Source: Luteimonas panaciterrae
Lineage (GTDB): Bacteria > Pseudomonadota > Gammaproteobacteria > Xanthomonadales > Xanthomonadaceae
Length of the DNA stretch: 64,000 bases
Assembly (NCBI RefSeq): GCF_020511115.1
Contig: NZ_JAJAVH010000008.1
Span: forward strand, 248,001-312,000
Direction of reading: 5' to 3'
Positions 1 through 7,880 of the stretch are shown piece after piece. Below the pieces are notes generated by a model. That model was not told the origin of the DNA, searched no databases, and saw only the letters and a list, made by a program, of their open reading frames with translations. The position numbers and the translations under genes are program-made. Each line of letters begins with the position of its first letter. Position 1 is the stretch's first letter.

Positions 1-744
1 TCGTGGAAACAAGTAGTCCAAGCATTCACAAAAGAACAACTAAAAGGGTTCGCTCTTAACAACCCAGAACTGATCCGTAACGCCGTCGAGATCTATCGTG
101 CAAAGCCTGTTCAAAAATATGATTTTAATGAGGATCGCTCTGGCGAGGCATCTTGGTTGCCAACGGCACAGGTTGCGGTGAGGGAAAACCCTCTTCAACT
201 AGTACTCCAAGACAACCCAACCATAGACCAAGTATTCGATCTGATCAGAACTATCTGCGTAAAATTTAAATCTCTTATTGAGGATAATGGCCTTTCTCGT
301 CTTCTGTACGATTCGGACGGCCATCCAAAGCATGAGAGCGCATCGCAGCTGCTATTCTATGGAGTAGCTGAATCATACTGCCATGCGAATAAACTTATGA
401 TTGCCAGAGAATCCAACGGCGGAAGGGGGCCTGTAGATTTCAAGTTCGGCACAAACATGCAAAACAGCGTATTAGTCGAGATAAAAAAATCCACGAATAC
501 ATCTGGCCTAAAAAAAGGAATCGAATCGCAACTCCCAATTTACATGAATGCAGAGGGTTCAAGGAGAGCAATTTATTTGGTCATTGACGTCGGATACACA
601 AAGGCGGCGATCTCCAATTTAAACGAGATAAATTCCGCGATAAACGGCACCGCCATCAGCATCATCCATATCAGCGCCGCGCTCCAAGCAAGCGCGAGCA
701 ATTATCAAACTCGCCCTAGCGAACCCGCGTCGCGTTCGGCTTAA
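1..744 (+). CDS. nuclease-like protein, 3' part only (5' end outside window)
   Basis: The frame is open from base 1 to the TAA at 742-744, so at least 247 C-terminal residues are present and the true start lies upstream. A TTG at 157 could be read as a start, but the frame continues unbroken to the left. The C-terminal half has GRGPVDFKF followed about ten residues later by VLVEIKKS. This spacing of an Asp with an E-x-K is the usual layout of a PD-(D/E)XK nuclease core, followed by an SQLP segment and a hydrophobic YLVIDVG strand. Base composition is clearly more AT-rich than the rest of the window (many AAA, AAT and ATA codons), which suggests recent acquisition. I do not recognise the family. 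A restriction or defence role is inference from fold and context only. Confidence 0.7.
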   Translation, partial: SWKQVVQAFTKEQLKGFALNNPELIRNAVEIYRAKPVQKYDFNEDRSGEASWLPTAQVAVRENPLQLVLQDNPTIDQVFDLIRTICVKFKSLIEDNGLSRLLYDSDGHPKHESASQLLFYGVAESYCHANKLMIARESNGGRGPVDFKFGTNMQNSVLVEIKKSTNTSGLKKGIESQLPIYMNAEGSRRAIYLVIDVGYTKAAISNLNEINSAINGTAISIIHISAALQASASNYQTRPSEPASRSA

Positions 745-805
745 CTTAGCCGTCCTAGCAAGCGAGCAGGGCCAACATGCGTTTAACTCACCTTGTGGGC
801 GGAAC

Positions 806-842
806 CATAAGTTGGCCGCTCATAGAAAGCATAAGTTGGCCG
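806..842. repeat. two direct repeats of 13 bp, possible insertion-sequence end
   Basis: CATAAGTTGGCCG occurs at 806-818 and again at 830-842, a period of 24 bp. Read on the minus strand each unit is CGGCCAACTTATG. Closely spaced internal repeats of this kind are typical of the ends of IS21-family elements, where the transposase binds several sites. No transposase gene lies beside it, so if it is an IS end it is a remnant. The rest of 745-1128 has no gene I can support; short open frames there have no recognisable product. Confidence 0.35.
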
Positions 843-1128
843 GCCTGCTGGCGACCGCTTGAATCGGCCCAGCGTCCGCTTCCGGCCAGAAAAAGCGCCA
901 GGATGGGGCCTGTCCTAGCGCGCACGGTCGGGCACGTCCCTCCCAGGATCGATAGATCAGATGTTGGCCCATAGCAGGAATACACCGCGGAATCGCATCC
1001 TGCCGGAAGCGAGGCGGTCATATGCCTCTATGGCCTGCCCAAGGTCGAACGTTTCAACCAAAGGCTTGACCTTACCCTGGCTGCGACGACATCCCCCCGG
1101 TTTGCATCCGGTTGCCGCGTCGGCGTCG

Positions 1129-1947
1129 TCAGTCGGACGGCGGATTTTCCGTGGCAGTGCGGAACATGCGCACGAGCGTGCGTCGCAGCTTCTGCCGCTG
1201 CTCGAACTGGGCGCTCATGCCCGGGTCTGCCACGGCGTCGCAGGTCCCGGGGAACGGGCTCCGCTCCAGCTCCTCCACGCAGCGGGCTGGCCAGCTCGCC
1301 GATGCCGCGATCGCTTGGCGGTATCTATCGCGCGCTTTGGTGCACAGCGCCGGCATGTCGTCGGTGCAGCCCATCGCATCGGCCAGATAGGCGATATAGT
1401 CGCGCTGCCATGCCGTCTCCGAAAGGCCCATGTCATCGGCGGCGGGGAGGCTTTCGGCCAGGATCTCGCAGCCATTTCCATCGATGAACGGTTCGGTATT
1501 GTGCAGGAAGCAGGAACGTGACAGGGGCCGGAACGCCAGATCGATCTGCGGCTCCGCTGTCAGACCATTGCGATAGATGATGCCCAGATATTTGCAGGCA
1601 TAGGGGCCTATCCCGGCATCATCGGAGTCGCAGACCCGGGTCATTCGATCCTTCGCGAGGCCGTAGTCCCGACGGGCGGGATCGAGGAAATAGATTTTGC
1701 CGGCCTCGTAACAGCCGCCCATCTGAAAACCGGCCGCGCAGGAGCGTTCATAATTCGCCAGGGCAGCGGCAGCATCGTTCCGCTTTTCGGCCGCGACGCC
1801 GACGCTCCAGCAACTGTCGACGTTGCCATCCTTGACGCAGGCTGGCGGGGATGGTTCTTGCGCCGCAGGCTGCGCGTGGATGGCTCCGCTGCTGGAAGCG
1901 ATCACCTCAGCTATCACCATCACCAAAGCAGGCAGTAACGATCTCAT
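1129..1947 (-). CDS. exported cysteine-rich Sel1/TPR-like repeat protein
   Basis: 272 residues. The chosen ATG (1945-1947) follows a GAGAG ribosome-binding site by a few bases and begins a signal peptide: MRSLLPALVMVIAEV, then a small-residue stretch ending SGAIHAQPA. The frame continues upstream, but that part reads as low-quality N-terminal extension. The mature protein has repeats of the type A-x3-Y-x-R-S-C-x3-F-x2-G-C-Y-x-A-G (about residues 60-140) with regularly placed Cys, as in Sel1-like/Hcp proteins whose helical repeats are pinned by disulphides. Such proteins act as periplasmic or envelope scaffolds; no partner is visible here. It lies in the accessory patch between the nuclease-like gene and the tRNA. 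Specific role unknown. Confidence 0.6.
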   Translation of the reverse strand: MRSLLPALVMVIAEVIASSSGAIHAQPAAQEPSPPACVKDGNVDSCWSVGVAAEKRNDAAAALANYERSCAAGFQMGGCYEAGKIYFLDPARRDYGLAKDRMTRVCDSDDAGIGPYACKYLGIIYRNGLTAEPQIDLAFRPLSRSCFLHNTEPFIDGNGCEILAESLPAADDMGLSETAWQRDYIAYLADAMGCTDDMPALCTKARDRYRQAIAASASWPARCVEELERSPFPGTCDAVADPGMSAQFEQRQKLRRTLVRMFRTATENPPSD

Positions 1948-2231
1948 TTTTCTCTCGGATGGTGGCACGGTTTGATCGCCCGCCACCGGAATTATGCCTT
2001 GTGGTCGCTTTATACAGGGGATGGTCTCGCCGAACCGAATCGCAAATCTCCCAGCGCTGCCGATCCTCGTATCGCCGATTTCAGGGAACAGGCCAACGGA
2101 TCGAGAGGCGGCTGGCACATCTTCATCCCATGCAGAGATGGCGTAGAGTCGACGACTCGACACATCCAACGGCTCTTATAGAGGAGCCCGCTGCCGGAGT
2201 ATCCGGCGGAATCAAAGAGGCTGAGGTAGCG

Positions 2232-2690
2232 ATGGGACCGATCGAACAACTTCGAGATGCGATCGCGGCGAGCAAACTTGTGCTCGGTCCGCAGATCGGC
2301 GACGGTTTTGTCTTCGGTACGGCACGTCTTTCGGCAGCTGGCGCTCATGTCAATATCAACGTGGACCCTGAACTGGAAGACAGGTCGGGAATGGATGCCG
2401 GAGCGCTCGTCGCCGCCATCGAACGGATTCTTGAGGTGAGCCCCCAAGTCTGGCGGCGGATCATCGATGGCATCGCCGAAGAGATCGAGGGCGCTGTCGG
2501 CGGCGAAAAGGTCATCGAGACCACGGATCTGCGTGACGATTTGGCCGTTCGTTCAGTGGTCGTTTTCGCTGACGCCACTCTCCTATCCTTCACGGCCCCG
2601 ATGCAGTTTCCTGACAGTTGGATCCGCGTGCAATTGGATGAGGACTTCGAGGTGGAGGATGTCTCCATCGATCCGAAAGACGAGGATTGA
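2232..2690 (+). CDS. uncharacterised acidic cytosolic protein
   Basis: 152 residues, starting at the ATG at 2232, with GAGG about seven bases upstream; the frame is open further upstream but lacks protein-like composition there. No signal peptide or membrane segment. The protein mixes helical stretches (residues 1-15 and 55-85) with beta-like segments and ends in a strongly acidic tail (DEDFEVEDVSIDPKDED). I do not recognise a family. Small acidic proteins of this sort in accessory regions include immunity proteins, but nothing in the sequence shows a cognate toxin, so this is left as hypothetical. GC content matches the chromosome. Confidence 0.5.
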   Translation: MGPIEQLRDAIAASKLVLGPQIGDGFVFGTARLSAAGAHVNINVDPELEDRSGMDAGALVAAIERILEVSPQVWRRIIDGIAEEIEGAVGGEKVIETTDLRDDLAVRSVVVFADATLLSFTAPMQFPDSWIRVQLDEDFEVEDVSIDPKDED

Positions 2691-2709
2691 GACCATCTGG
2701 GGAGTCGGC

Positions 2710-3024
2710 TTAATGACTCCCGCGTTCGGTGTGTTCATCGTCCCACTCGGTCAGTGCGCGGCAGGCAGGCTCATAGTCGCCCGTTTGCTGCGCCTGTTTT
2801 TGTAGACGCGCAATCAAGGCACGTTCTTCGTCAACCGTCGGCATTTCACCTGGCGCCCATGCCTGACCGGCGGCCAGATTCCGTTTAACGCGGGCTTCGA
2901 ACTCTGTTTGATCGCAGCCGGAGGTGAACAGTATCGATGCCAGCATGGGGAATGGCTGATATGCGGCATAGGCCAGCCCGACAAGCAGGCCAGCGAATAG
3001 ATACAGCTTGAGCTTGCTGCCCAT
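2710..3024 (-). CDS. small membrane-anchored hypothetical protein
   Basis: About 104 residues. Three in-frame ATGs are possible (3037-3039, 3028-3030, 3022-3024). The last is preferred because AGGAG at 3032-3036 sits seven bases upstream of it. The product begins MGSKLKLYLFAGLLVGLAYAAYQ, one N-terminal transmembrane helix, followed by a polar domain with two cysteines (SGCDQ and EPACRA) that could form a disulphide outside the membrane. No family recognised. It converges on the plus-strand gene ending at 2690, with 19 bases between the stops. Confidence 0.5.
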   Translation of the reverse strand: MGSKLKLYLFAGLLVGLAYAAYQPFPMLASILFTSGCDQTEFEARVKRNLAAGQAWAPGEMPTVDEERALIARLQKQAQQTGDYEPACRALTEWDDEHTERGSH

Positions 3025-3301
3025 TGCCATGCTCCTCATCTTGCGTCAGAGGTACTCCATAAGGGGTTCGGGATCATATCTATGGTTCGGTTTCTTTGAG
3101 CAATGGCCACGCGACATCTCCAAGGGCGCCCTAACCTCACCGAGGAATTCCTGAATCAGGGTGGGCCTCAATTTCCAAGAGGATGATTGAGCTTTCCAGC
3201 AGCGCATCGCGGGCAGGGAGTCGCACCGCAGGTTAGGCGCTAGATCATCGCCATCCCATAGTTTCAAAGATAGGGCTTTGATGTTGCCCTTCGCGCACCC
3301 A

Positions 3302-3454
3302 ATGCGAGAGATCCGCTCCCGCCTAATGGGGCTGGAGGTCAGCGAAGAGTTCAAGCGTGAGGCGATCGGGCTGACCCGTTTGCCGGGCGCCAACGTGGCC
3401 CATTGGCTGTCAACGGCCAAATTATGCTTGGTCCAACACACACCCTCGACATGA
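3302..3454 (+). pseudogene. possible fragment of an IS3-type OrfA transposase
   Basis: A 50-codon frame begins MREIRSRLMGLEVSEEFKR. The stretch SEEFKREAIGLTRLPGANVA resembles the opening helix-turn-helix of IS3-family OrfA proteins (typically EEFKREAVRL followed by a G-x-S-V-A-x-V-A motif). The match is short and the frame ends right before the tRNA 3' end, so this would be a scrap, not a working gene. Nothing else is supported between 3025 and 3460. Confidence 0.3.
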
Positions 3455-3460
3455 AGCGCT

Positions 3461-3771
3461 TGGTGGGCCCACCAGGACTCGAACCTGGAACCAAAGGATT
3501 CACGTGTCTCGAGGATTTCGCCTCGCGTGGACTATCTCATCACCCGCAGCATGCGCTGGTGGGGTGCGGGACGCTCTTGCCTGTTATTAAGGACACTGTA
3601 GTCCCCAGGTAGTCTCTGCACCTTCCGGCGTTGTAACGCCGGCTTGGCTCAGGATTGCCGCCGGCCGGACCGCTGCGGTTCCCCTGAATTCATCCCGTTT
3701 GCAACCGGCCCTTTCGATGCCGGTGTCACCTTGCGATGAGTCCTCTGCTCTAACCATTGAGCTATAGGCCC
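3461..3771 (-). tRNA. tRNA-Ile(CAU), interrupted by a group I intron
   Basis: Exon 1 is 3771-3736 (36 nt, ending ACTCAT) and exon 2 is 3500-3461 (40 nt, starting AATCC). Joined they give a 76-nt cloverleaf: acceptor GGGCCTA/TGGGCCC (one G-T pair), D-arm AGCTCAATGGTTAGAGCAG, anticodon loop CTCATAA with anticodon CAT, T-arm GGTTCGAGTCC, discriminator A and an encoded CCA. The D-loop and anticodon loop match the isoleucine tRNA whose CAU is converted to lysidine-AU by TilS, which decodes AUA; elongator Met is the less likely alternative. The 235-nt intron (3501-3735) falls directly after the anticodon. The 3' end faces the accessory patch to its left, the side where integrases normally insert. 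Confidence 0.88.
3501..3735 (-). ncRNA. group I intron (Azoarcus-like) in tRNA-Ile(CAU)
   Basis: Seen in sequence: the core strands GGTGCAGAGACTACC (minus strand of 3608-3622) and GATAGTCC (minus strand of 3529-3536), whose GACTA and TAGTC segments form P7. The 5' exon end UCAU can pair with GUGA at intron positions 7-10, giving P1 with the required U-G pair at the splice site. The intron ends in G (complement of C3501), as group I introns do. A P9-like hairpin GAGG-CGAAAT-CCTC lies near the 3' end. It has no open reading frame. Family knowledge: the small self-splicing intron of Azoarcus sits at the same place in tRNA-Ile(CAU). Self-splicing here is inferred. Confidence 0.88.
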
Positions 3772-3919
3772 TTGGAAACATCCTAGCAAATCCCAGGCAT
3801 GCATGGAGGTCGCCAAATGCATCGTTTTATGTGCGAACTGCCATGCCGAGTTGCATTTTCCTCAGCTCAGCATGGATATCGCTCTTTCCAAGACGAAACC
3901 TTCAAAGCGGCCACTTCGC

Positions 3920-6274
3920 TCATCGGGACGATGACATCGAATACGGCTGCCGCGACGGATGCGTGCCCCACTCGCGATCGGGCTGCGCCTGCATGGTGAA
4001 GCGCAGTTCGCCGCCGGCCATGAGTTCCTCGTGGCGCAGGAAGGCGCGGTCGAGGGGTTTGCCGTTCAAGGTGGCGGTGCCGATGTAGGGATGGCGGGCG
4101 TCGAGGCCGTCGGCGATCACGGTGAAGCGCTTGCCGTTGGGCAGGTTGAGCGTGGCGCGCGGCAGGAAGGGGCGGCCGATGATGTATTCGTTGCTGCCGG
4201 GGGCGACGGGATAGAAGCCGAGCGCGGTGAAGACGTACCAGGCCGACATCTGGCCGAGGTCGTCGTTGCCGGCGAGGCCGTCCGGGCGCGGAGCGTATTG
4301 CGAATCCATGATCTGCTGCAGGCGTGCCTGCGTGCGCCAGGGCTGGCCGGCGTAGGCGTAGAGGTAGGCGACATGGTGGCTGGGTTCGTTGCCGTGCGCG
4401 TACCAGCCGATCAGGCCGGTGATGTCTTCCATGTGTTCGAAGATCTTGGGATCGACCTTCGCGTCGAAGACCTGGTCGAGCTTGTCCAGCAGTTTGTCCG
4501 CGCCGCCATGCGCCTGCGCGAGGCCGGCGACGTCCTGCGGCACGTACCAGGAGTATTGCCAGGCATTGCCTTCGGTGTAGTCGGTGCCGTAGCCGCTGGC
4601 GGTGGCGTCGAAGGGTTCGCGGAAGCTGCCGTCGCGCTTGCGCGCGCGCATAAAGCCGGTCGCCGGGTCGAAGGCGTTGCGCCAGTTGCCGGCGCGCTTC
4701 GTGAATTCCTTCGCGATGTCGCCACGCCCCATCGTCTCGGCCATGCGGGCGATGGTCCAGTCGTCGAAGGCGTATTCGAGCGTCTTCGAGGCGGCTTCGC
4801 CTTCTTCGTCGATCGGCACGTAACCGAGTTCGCGGTATTGGCGGATGCCGTCGTATGGGCCGTAGTTGGCGCTCGCCACCATCGCATCGAGGGCTTCGCT
4901 GGTGTCGTAGCCGCGAATGCCTTTCATGTAGGCATCGGCGATCACCGGCACGGCGTGGTAGCCGATCATGCACCACGTTTCCAGACCGTGGAACGCCCAG
5001 ACCGGCAGCACGCCGTAAGGGCTTTCGCGGCGTGAGGCGAGCAGCGAGTTGACGATGTCGTTGGTGCGCTGTTCGGGCTGCACGATGGTGAGCAGCGGAT
5101 GCAGGGCGCGATACGTGTCCCACAGCGAGAACGTGGAGTAGTGCGTGTAGCCCTTGGCCTGATGCACGGCGTTGTCGGGGCCGCGGTAGCGGCCGTCGCT
5201 GTCCATGAACAGGCTCGGGCCCATGAAGCTGTGGTAGAGCGCGGTGTAGAAACTCTTGCGCATCGGCTCGGGCGCGTCGACGTCGATCGCGGACAAGGCC
5301 TGCGCCCATTGCGCTTTCGCCGCCGCGCGCACGCCGTCGAAATCCCAGCCCGGCACTTCGGCATCGAGGTTGGCGATGGCGCCTTCCTCGCTGACCGGCG
5401 AGATCGACACCTTCACCAGCAAGGGTTCGCGCAAGCCGTCGCCGAAATCGAAACTGCCGACCAGCTGACGGCCTTCGATCTGCGCGCGTTCGCTCGGCTC
5501 CTGTTCGCCCGGCGGCGGGAATCCCTTGTAGGGAATGTCCTGCTCGGTGTTGTGTAAGGCATGGCCGCGCAGCGGCTTGGAGAACCGCATCGCGAAGTAC
5601 AGCTGCCGTCCCGGCGCCCAGCCGCGTGTTTCGCGGGAACCGGTCACCGTGCCGTCCGCGCGCAGGCGCAGACGCGACCAGGAGATCTTGCCGGGATAGT
5701 CGTACATCGAGGTGCGCAGGTCGATCAGCACGTGCGCGGGCTTGCCCTGCGGGAAACGGTAGCGGTGCACGCCGACGCGCGGGCTGGCGGTGAGTTCGGC
5801 GCGAACGCCGTAGTCGTCGAGCGTGACGGCGTAGTAGCCCGGTTCGGCGCGTTCGTCGTCGTGGCGGAAGCGCGAGGTGTAGCCGCTGCCTGGCTTGTCG
5901 GCGTCGCCACGTTCGAGCTTCACCTCGCCCGCGATCGGCATCAGCAGCACGTCGCCGAGATCGGAATGGCCGGTGCCGGAGAAATGCGTGTGCGAGAAGC
6001 CGACGATGGTGTGGTCGTCGTAGCGGTAGCCGGCCGCCCAGCCGTAGGCGTCCTTGCGCGGTTTGATCTGGGTGTCCGGGCTGAGCTGGATCATGCCGAA
6101 GGGCACGACGGCGCCGGGGAAGGTGTGGCCCTCGCCGCCGGTGCCGATGAAGGGGTCGACCGCGGCGACGGCCCGCGCGCCTGCCTCGGAGGCAGGTCCG
6201 GCCGCCGCCATCGCCATTCCCGTCATGAGCAAAGCGCTCATCGCCATCACTGTCCCGAACCCATGCTTGGCCAT
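3920..6274 (-). CDS. GH92 family alpha-mannosidase, secreted
   Basis: 784 residues from the ATG at 6272-6274. A start ten codons further upstream is less likely because it would place the start codon inside the operator at 6290-6305. A signal peptide (MAKHGFGTVMAMSALLMTG, then MAMAAAG) directs it to the periplasm or outside. Two GH92 signatures are clear: the N-terminal VDPFIGTGGEGHTFPGA with PFGMIQLSPD, and the C-terminal GNDDLGQMSAWYVF with GFYP. GH92 enzymes are calcium-dependent exo-alpha-mannosidases that release mannose from glycans, most often alpha-1,2 linked. The divergent transporter-kinase-isomerase operon handles the product. Exact linkage specificity cannot be read from the sequence. 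Confidence 0.93.
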   Translation of the reverse strand: MAKHGFGTVMAMSALLMTGMAMAAAGPASEAGARAVAAVDPFIGTGGEGHTFPGAVVPFGMIQLSPDTQIKPRKDAYGWAAGYRYDDHTIVGFSHTHFSGTGHSDLGDVLLMPIAGEVKLERGDADKPGSGYTSRFRHDDERAEPGYYAVTLDDYGVRAELTASPRVGVHRYRFPQGKPAHVLIDLRTSMYDYPGKISWSRLRLRADGTVTGSRETRGWAPGRQLYFAMRFSKPLRGHALHNTEQDIPYKGFPPPGEQEPSERAQIEGRQLVGSFDFGDGLREPLLVKVSISPVSEEGAIANLDAEVPGWDFDGVRAAAKAQWAQALSAIDVDAPEPMRKSFYTALYHSFMGPSLFMDSDGRYRGPDNAVHQAKGYTHYSTFSLWDTYRALHPLLTIVQPEQRTNDIVNSLLASRRESPYGVLPVWAFHGLETWCMIGYHAVPVIADAYMKGIRGYDTSEALDAMVASANYGPYDGIRQYRELGYVPIDEEGEAASKTLEYAFDDWTIARMAETMGRGDIAKEFTKRAGNWRNAFDPATGFMRARKRDGSFREPFDATASGYGTDYTEGNAWQYSWYVPQDVAGLAQAHGGADKLLDKLDQVFDAKVDPKIFEHMEDITGLIGWYAHGNEPSHHVAYLYAYAGQPWRTQARLQQIMDSQYAPRPDGLAGNDDLGQMSAWYVFTALGFYPVAPGSNEYIIGRPFLPRATLNLPNGKRFTVIADGLDARHPYIGTATLNGKPLDRAFLRHEELMAGGELRFTMQAQPDREWGTHPSRQPYSMSSSR

Positions 6275-6289
6275 ATTCTTCGCGTCATC

Positions 6290-6305
6290 TTTGGATCGTT
6301 CCAAA
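6290..6305. promoter_or_regulatory. LacI-type operator, GH92 side
   Basis: TTTGGATCGTTCCAAA is a 16-bp inverted repeat (TTTGGA/TCCAAA around TCGT). It lies 15 bp upstream of the preferred GH92 start. Its twin at 6390-6405 has the same layout exactly 100 bp away. Even-spaced palindromes with a central CG are characteristic of LacI-family regulator sites. No lacI-type gene is in the window. Confidence 0.7.
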
Positions 6306-6389
6306 GGAAAACCCTAGCATGTGGCCGAATCGCCCGATGCTGCGCCGCAAAATGCCACGGGAACCGTTTACCGGCACCATGCGCTCGAA

Positions 6390-6405
6390 TTTAGACCGAT
6401 CTAAA
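6390..6405. promoter_or_regulatory. LacI-type operator, transporter side
   Basis: TTTAGACCGATCTAAA is a 16-bp inverted repeat (TTTAGA/TCTAAA around CCGA), 167 bp upstream of the transporter start. With the copy at 6290-6305 it suggests one regulator controls both divergent units, and a repression loop between the sites is possible. Confidence 0.7.
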
Positions 6406-6572
6406 AGAATGATCCCCCACCCGAAGCCGGCAGAATGCCCAATCGCCACCGCCCCGTTCGCGGCGCGTGGAATTGCGTCGATGCCGCCGCCGGGGATGCC
6501 GCGCGCCCACCCGGCGCGCTCCCTGCCCGAGCGCACGCGAGGGCACGCCAGCCGTTTCTCCGGAGCCCATCC

Positions 6573-7880
6573 ATGAGTCGACCGCAACGCGATCTCTCCC
6601 ACTCCGCGGCCATCGCGGTGGTGAGCCTGATCTTCTTCACCTGGGGCGGGCTCACCAGCCTCAACGACGTGCTGATCCCGCATCTGAAAGCCGTGTTTCA
6701 GATGAACTATTTCCAGACGATGCTGATCCAGATGACGTTCTTCGGCGCGTACTTCCTGATGTCGCTGCCGTCGGGCGCGGTGGTGGCGCGGGTCGGTTAC
6801 AAGTCGAGCATCGTGATCGGGCTGGTGGTGGCGGCGGTCGGCGCGGTGATGTTCTATCCGGCGGCGCGGCTGCCTTCGTATCCGCTGTTCCTCTCGGCGC
6901 TGTTCGTGCTGGCCAGCGGCATCACGCTGCTGCAGGTGGCGGCCAATCCCTACATCAGCCTGCTGGGCGAGCCGGCCGGTGCGCCGAGTCGTCTGAATCT
7001 GGCGCAGGCGTTGAATTCGCTGGGCACCACATTGTTCCCGACGCTGATCGGCCCTCTGATCCTGTCCGCCGCCGTGCTCGGCGCCGATCAGCTCGCCGCG
7101 ATGTCGACCACCGAGCAGCTCGCCTATCGCGCCGAACAGGCGCGTTCGGTGCAAGTGCCCTACCTGGCGCTGGCCGGCGGTCTTCTGGTGCTGGCGGTCT
7201 TCGTCCTCCTGATGCGCATCCCATCGCTGCGCGAGGCGACCGATCGCGGCGACGAAACACACCACACCTTCGGCGAGGTATTGCGCTTCCCGCATCTGCG
7301 CTGGGGCGTGCTGGCAATCTTTGTCTACGTCGGTGCGGAAGTGGCCATCGGCAGCTTTCTCATCAATTACATCTCCGGCCCGAACACGGGTGGCCTGAGC
7401 GAAGCCACGGCAAGCCGCTATCTCGGCTTTTACTGGGGCGGTGCGATGGTCGGCCGCTTCATCGGCGCGGCACTGCTGCGCACGATCGATGCACGCAAGC
7501 TGCTGGCGATCTTCGCCGGCATGACACTGCTGTTGCTGGCGACCACGATGTCGACCAAGCACGATGCCGCGATGTGGAGCGTGCTCGCGATCGGCCTGTT
7601 CAACTCGATCATGTTCCCGACCATCTTCACCATCGCCATCGAGCGCCTCGGGCCGATGACCAGCAAGGCATCGAGCCTGCTGATCATGGCCATCGTCGGC
7701 GGCGCGATCATCCCCTTGCTGCAAGGCTGGCTCGCGGATCACATCGGCATCCAGCACGCCTTCGTGCTGCCGCTGATCTGTTACGCCTACATCGCCTGGT
7801 ACGGGCTGCGCGGTTCACGCCTCGTGGGTGACCTTCCGGTCGCCGCGGGCACGGCGCGCGTCGCGGGGCCGATGCACTGA
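6573..7880 (+). CDS. FucP-family sugar:H+ symporter (MFS)
   Basis: 435 residues from the ATG at 6573, with CGGAG about ten bases upstream; an earlier in-frame start would add a proline/arginine-rich stretch that is unlikely to be real. Twelve hydrophobic segments are visible. The opening FFTWGGLTSLNDVLIPHLK and the later QVAANPYISLLG and LNLAQALNSLGTT motifs are those of the FucP/GluP/NagP group, which imports hexoses with protons. It is the first gene of a tightly coupled three-gene unit (1-nt overlap with the kinase) and would bring in mannose released by the divergent GH92 enzyme. The substrate is inferred from neighbours. Confidence 0.9.
   Translation: MSRPQRDLSHSAAIAVVSLIFFTWGGLTSLNDVLIPHLKAVFQMNYFQTMLIQMTFFGAYFLMSLPSGAVVARVGYKSSIVIGLVVAAVGAVMFYPAARLPSYPLFLSALFVLASGITLLQVAANPYISLLGEPAGAPSRLNLAQALNSLGTTLFPTLIGPLILSAAVLGADQLAAMSTTEQLAYRAEQARSVQVPYLALAGGLLVLAVFVLLMRIPSLREATDRGDETHHTFGEVLRFPHLRWGVLAIFVYVGAEVAIGSFLINYISGPNTGGLSEATASRYLGFYWGGAMVGRFIGAALLRTIDARKLLAIFAGMTLLLLATTMSTKHDAAMWSVLAIGLFNSIMFPTIFTIAIERLGPMTSKASSLLIMAIVGGAIIPLLQGWLADHIGIQHAFVLPLICYAYIAWYGLRGSRLVGDLPVAAGTARVAGPMH

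Noticed and set aside
3046..3441. A 131-codon minus-strand frame next to the tRNA
   Set aside because: Composition is not protein-like, and the opposite strand carries a better transposase-like reading.
3461..3771. tRNA-Met reading of the split tRNA
   Set aside because: The anticodon is CAT, but the D-loop and anticodon arm follow the isoleucine-2 tRNA, not initiator or elongator Met.
3959..5035. A 358-codon plus-strand frame
   Set aside because: It is antisense to the GH92 gene, which has clear family motifs.
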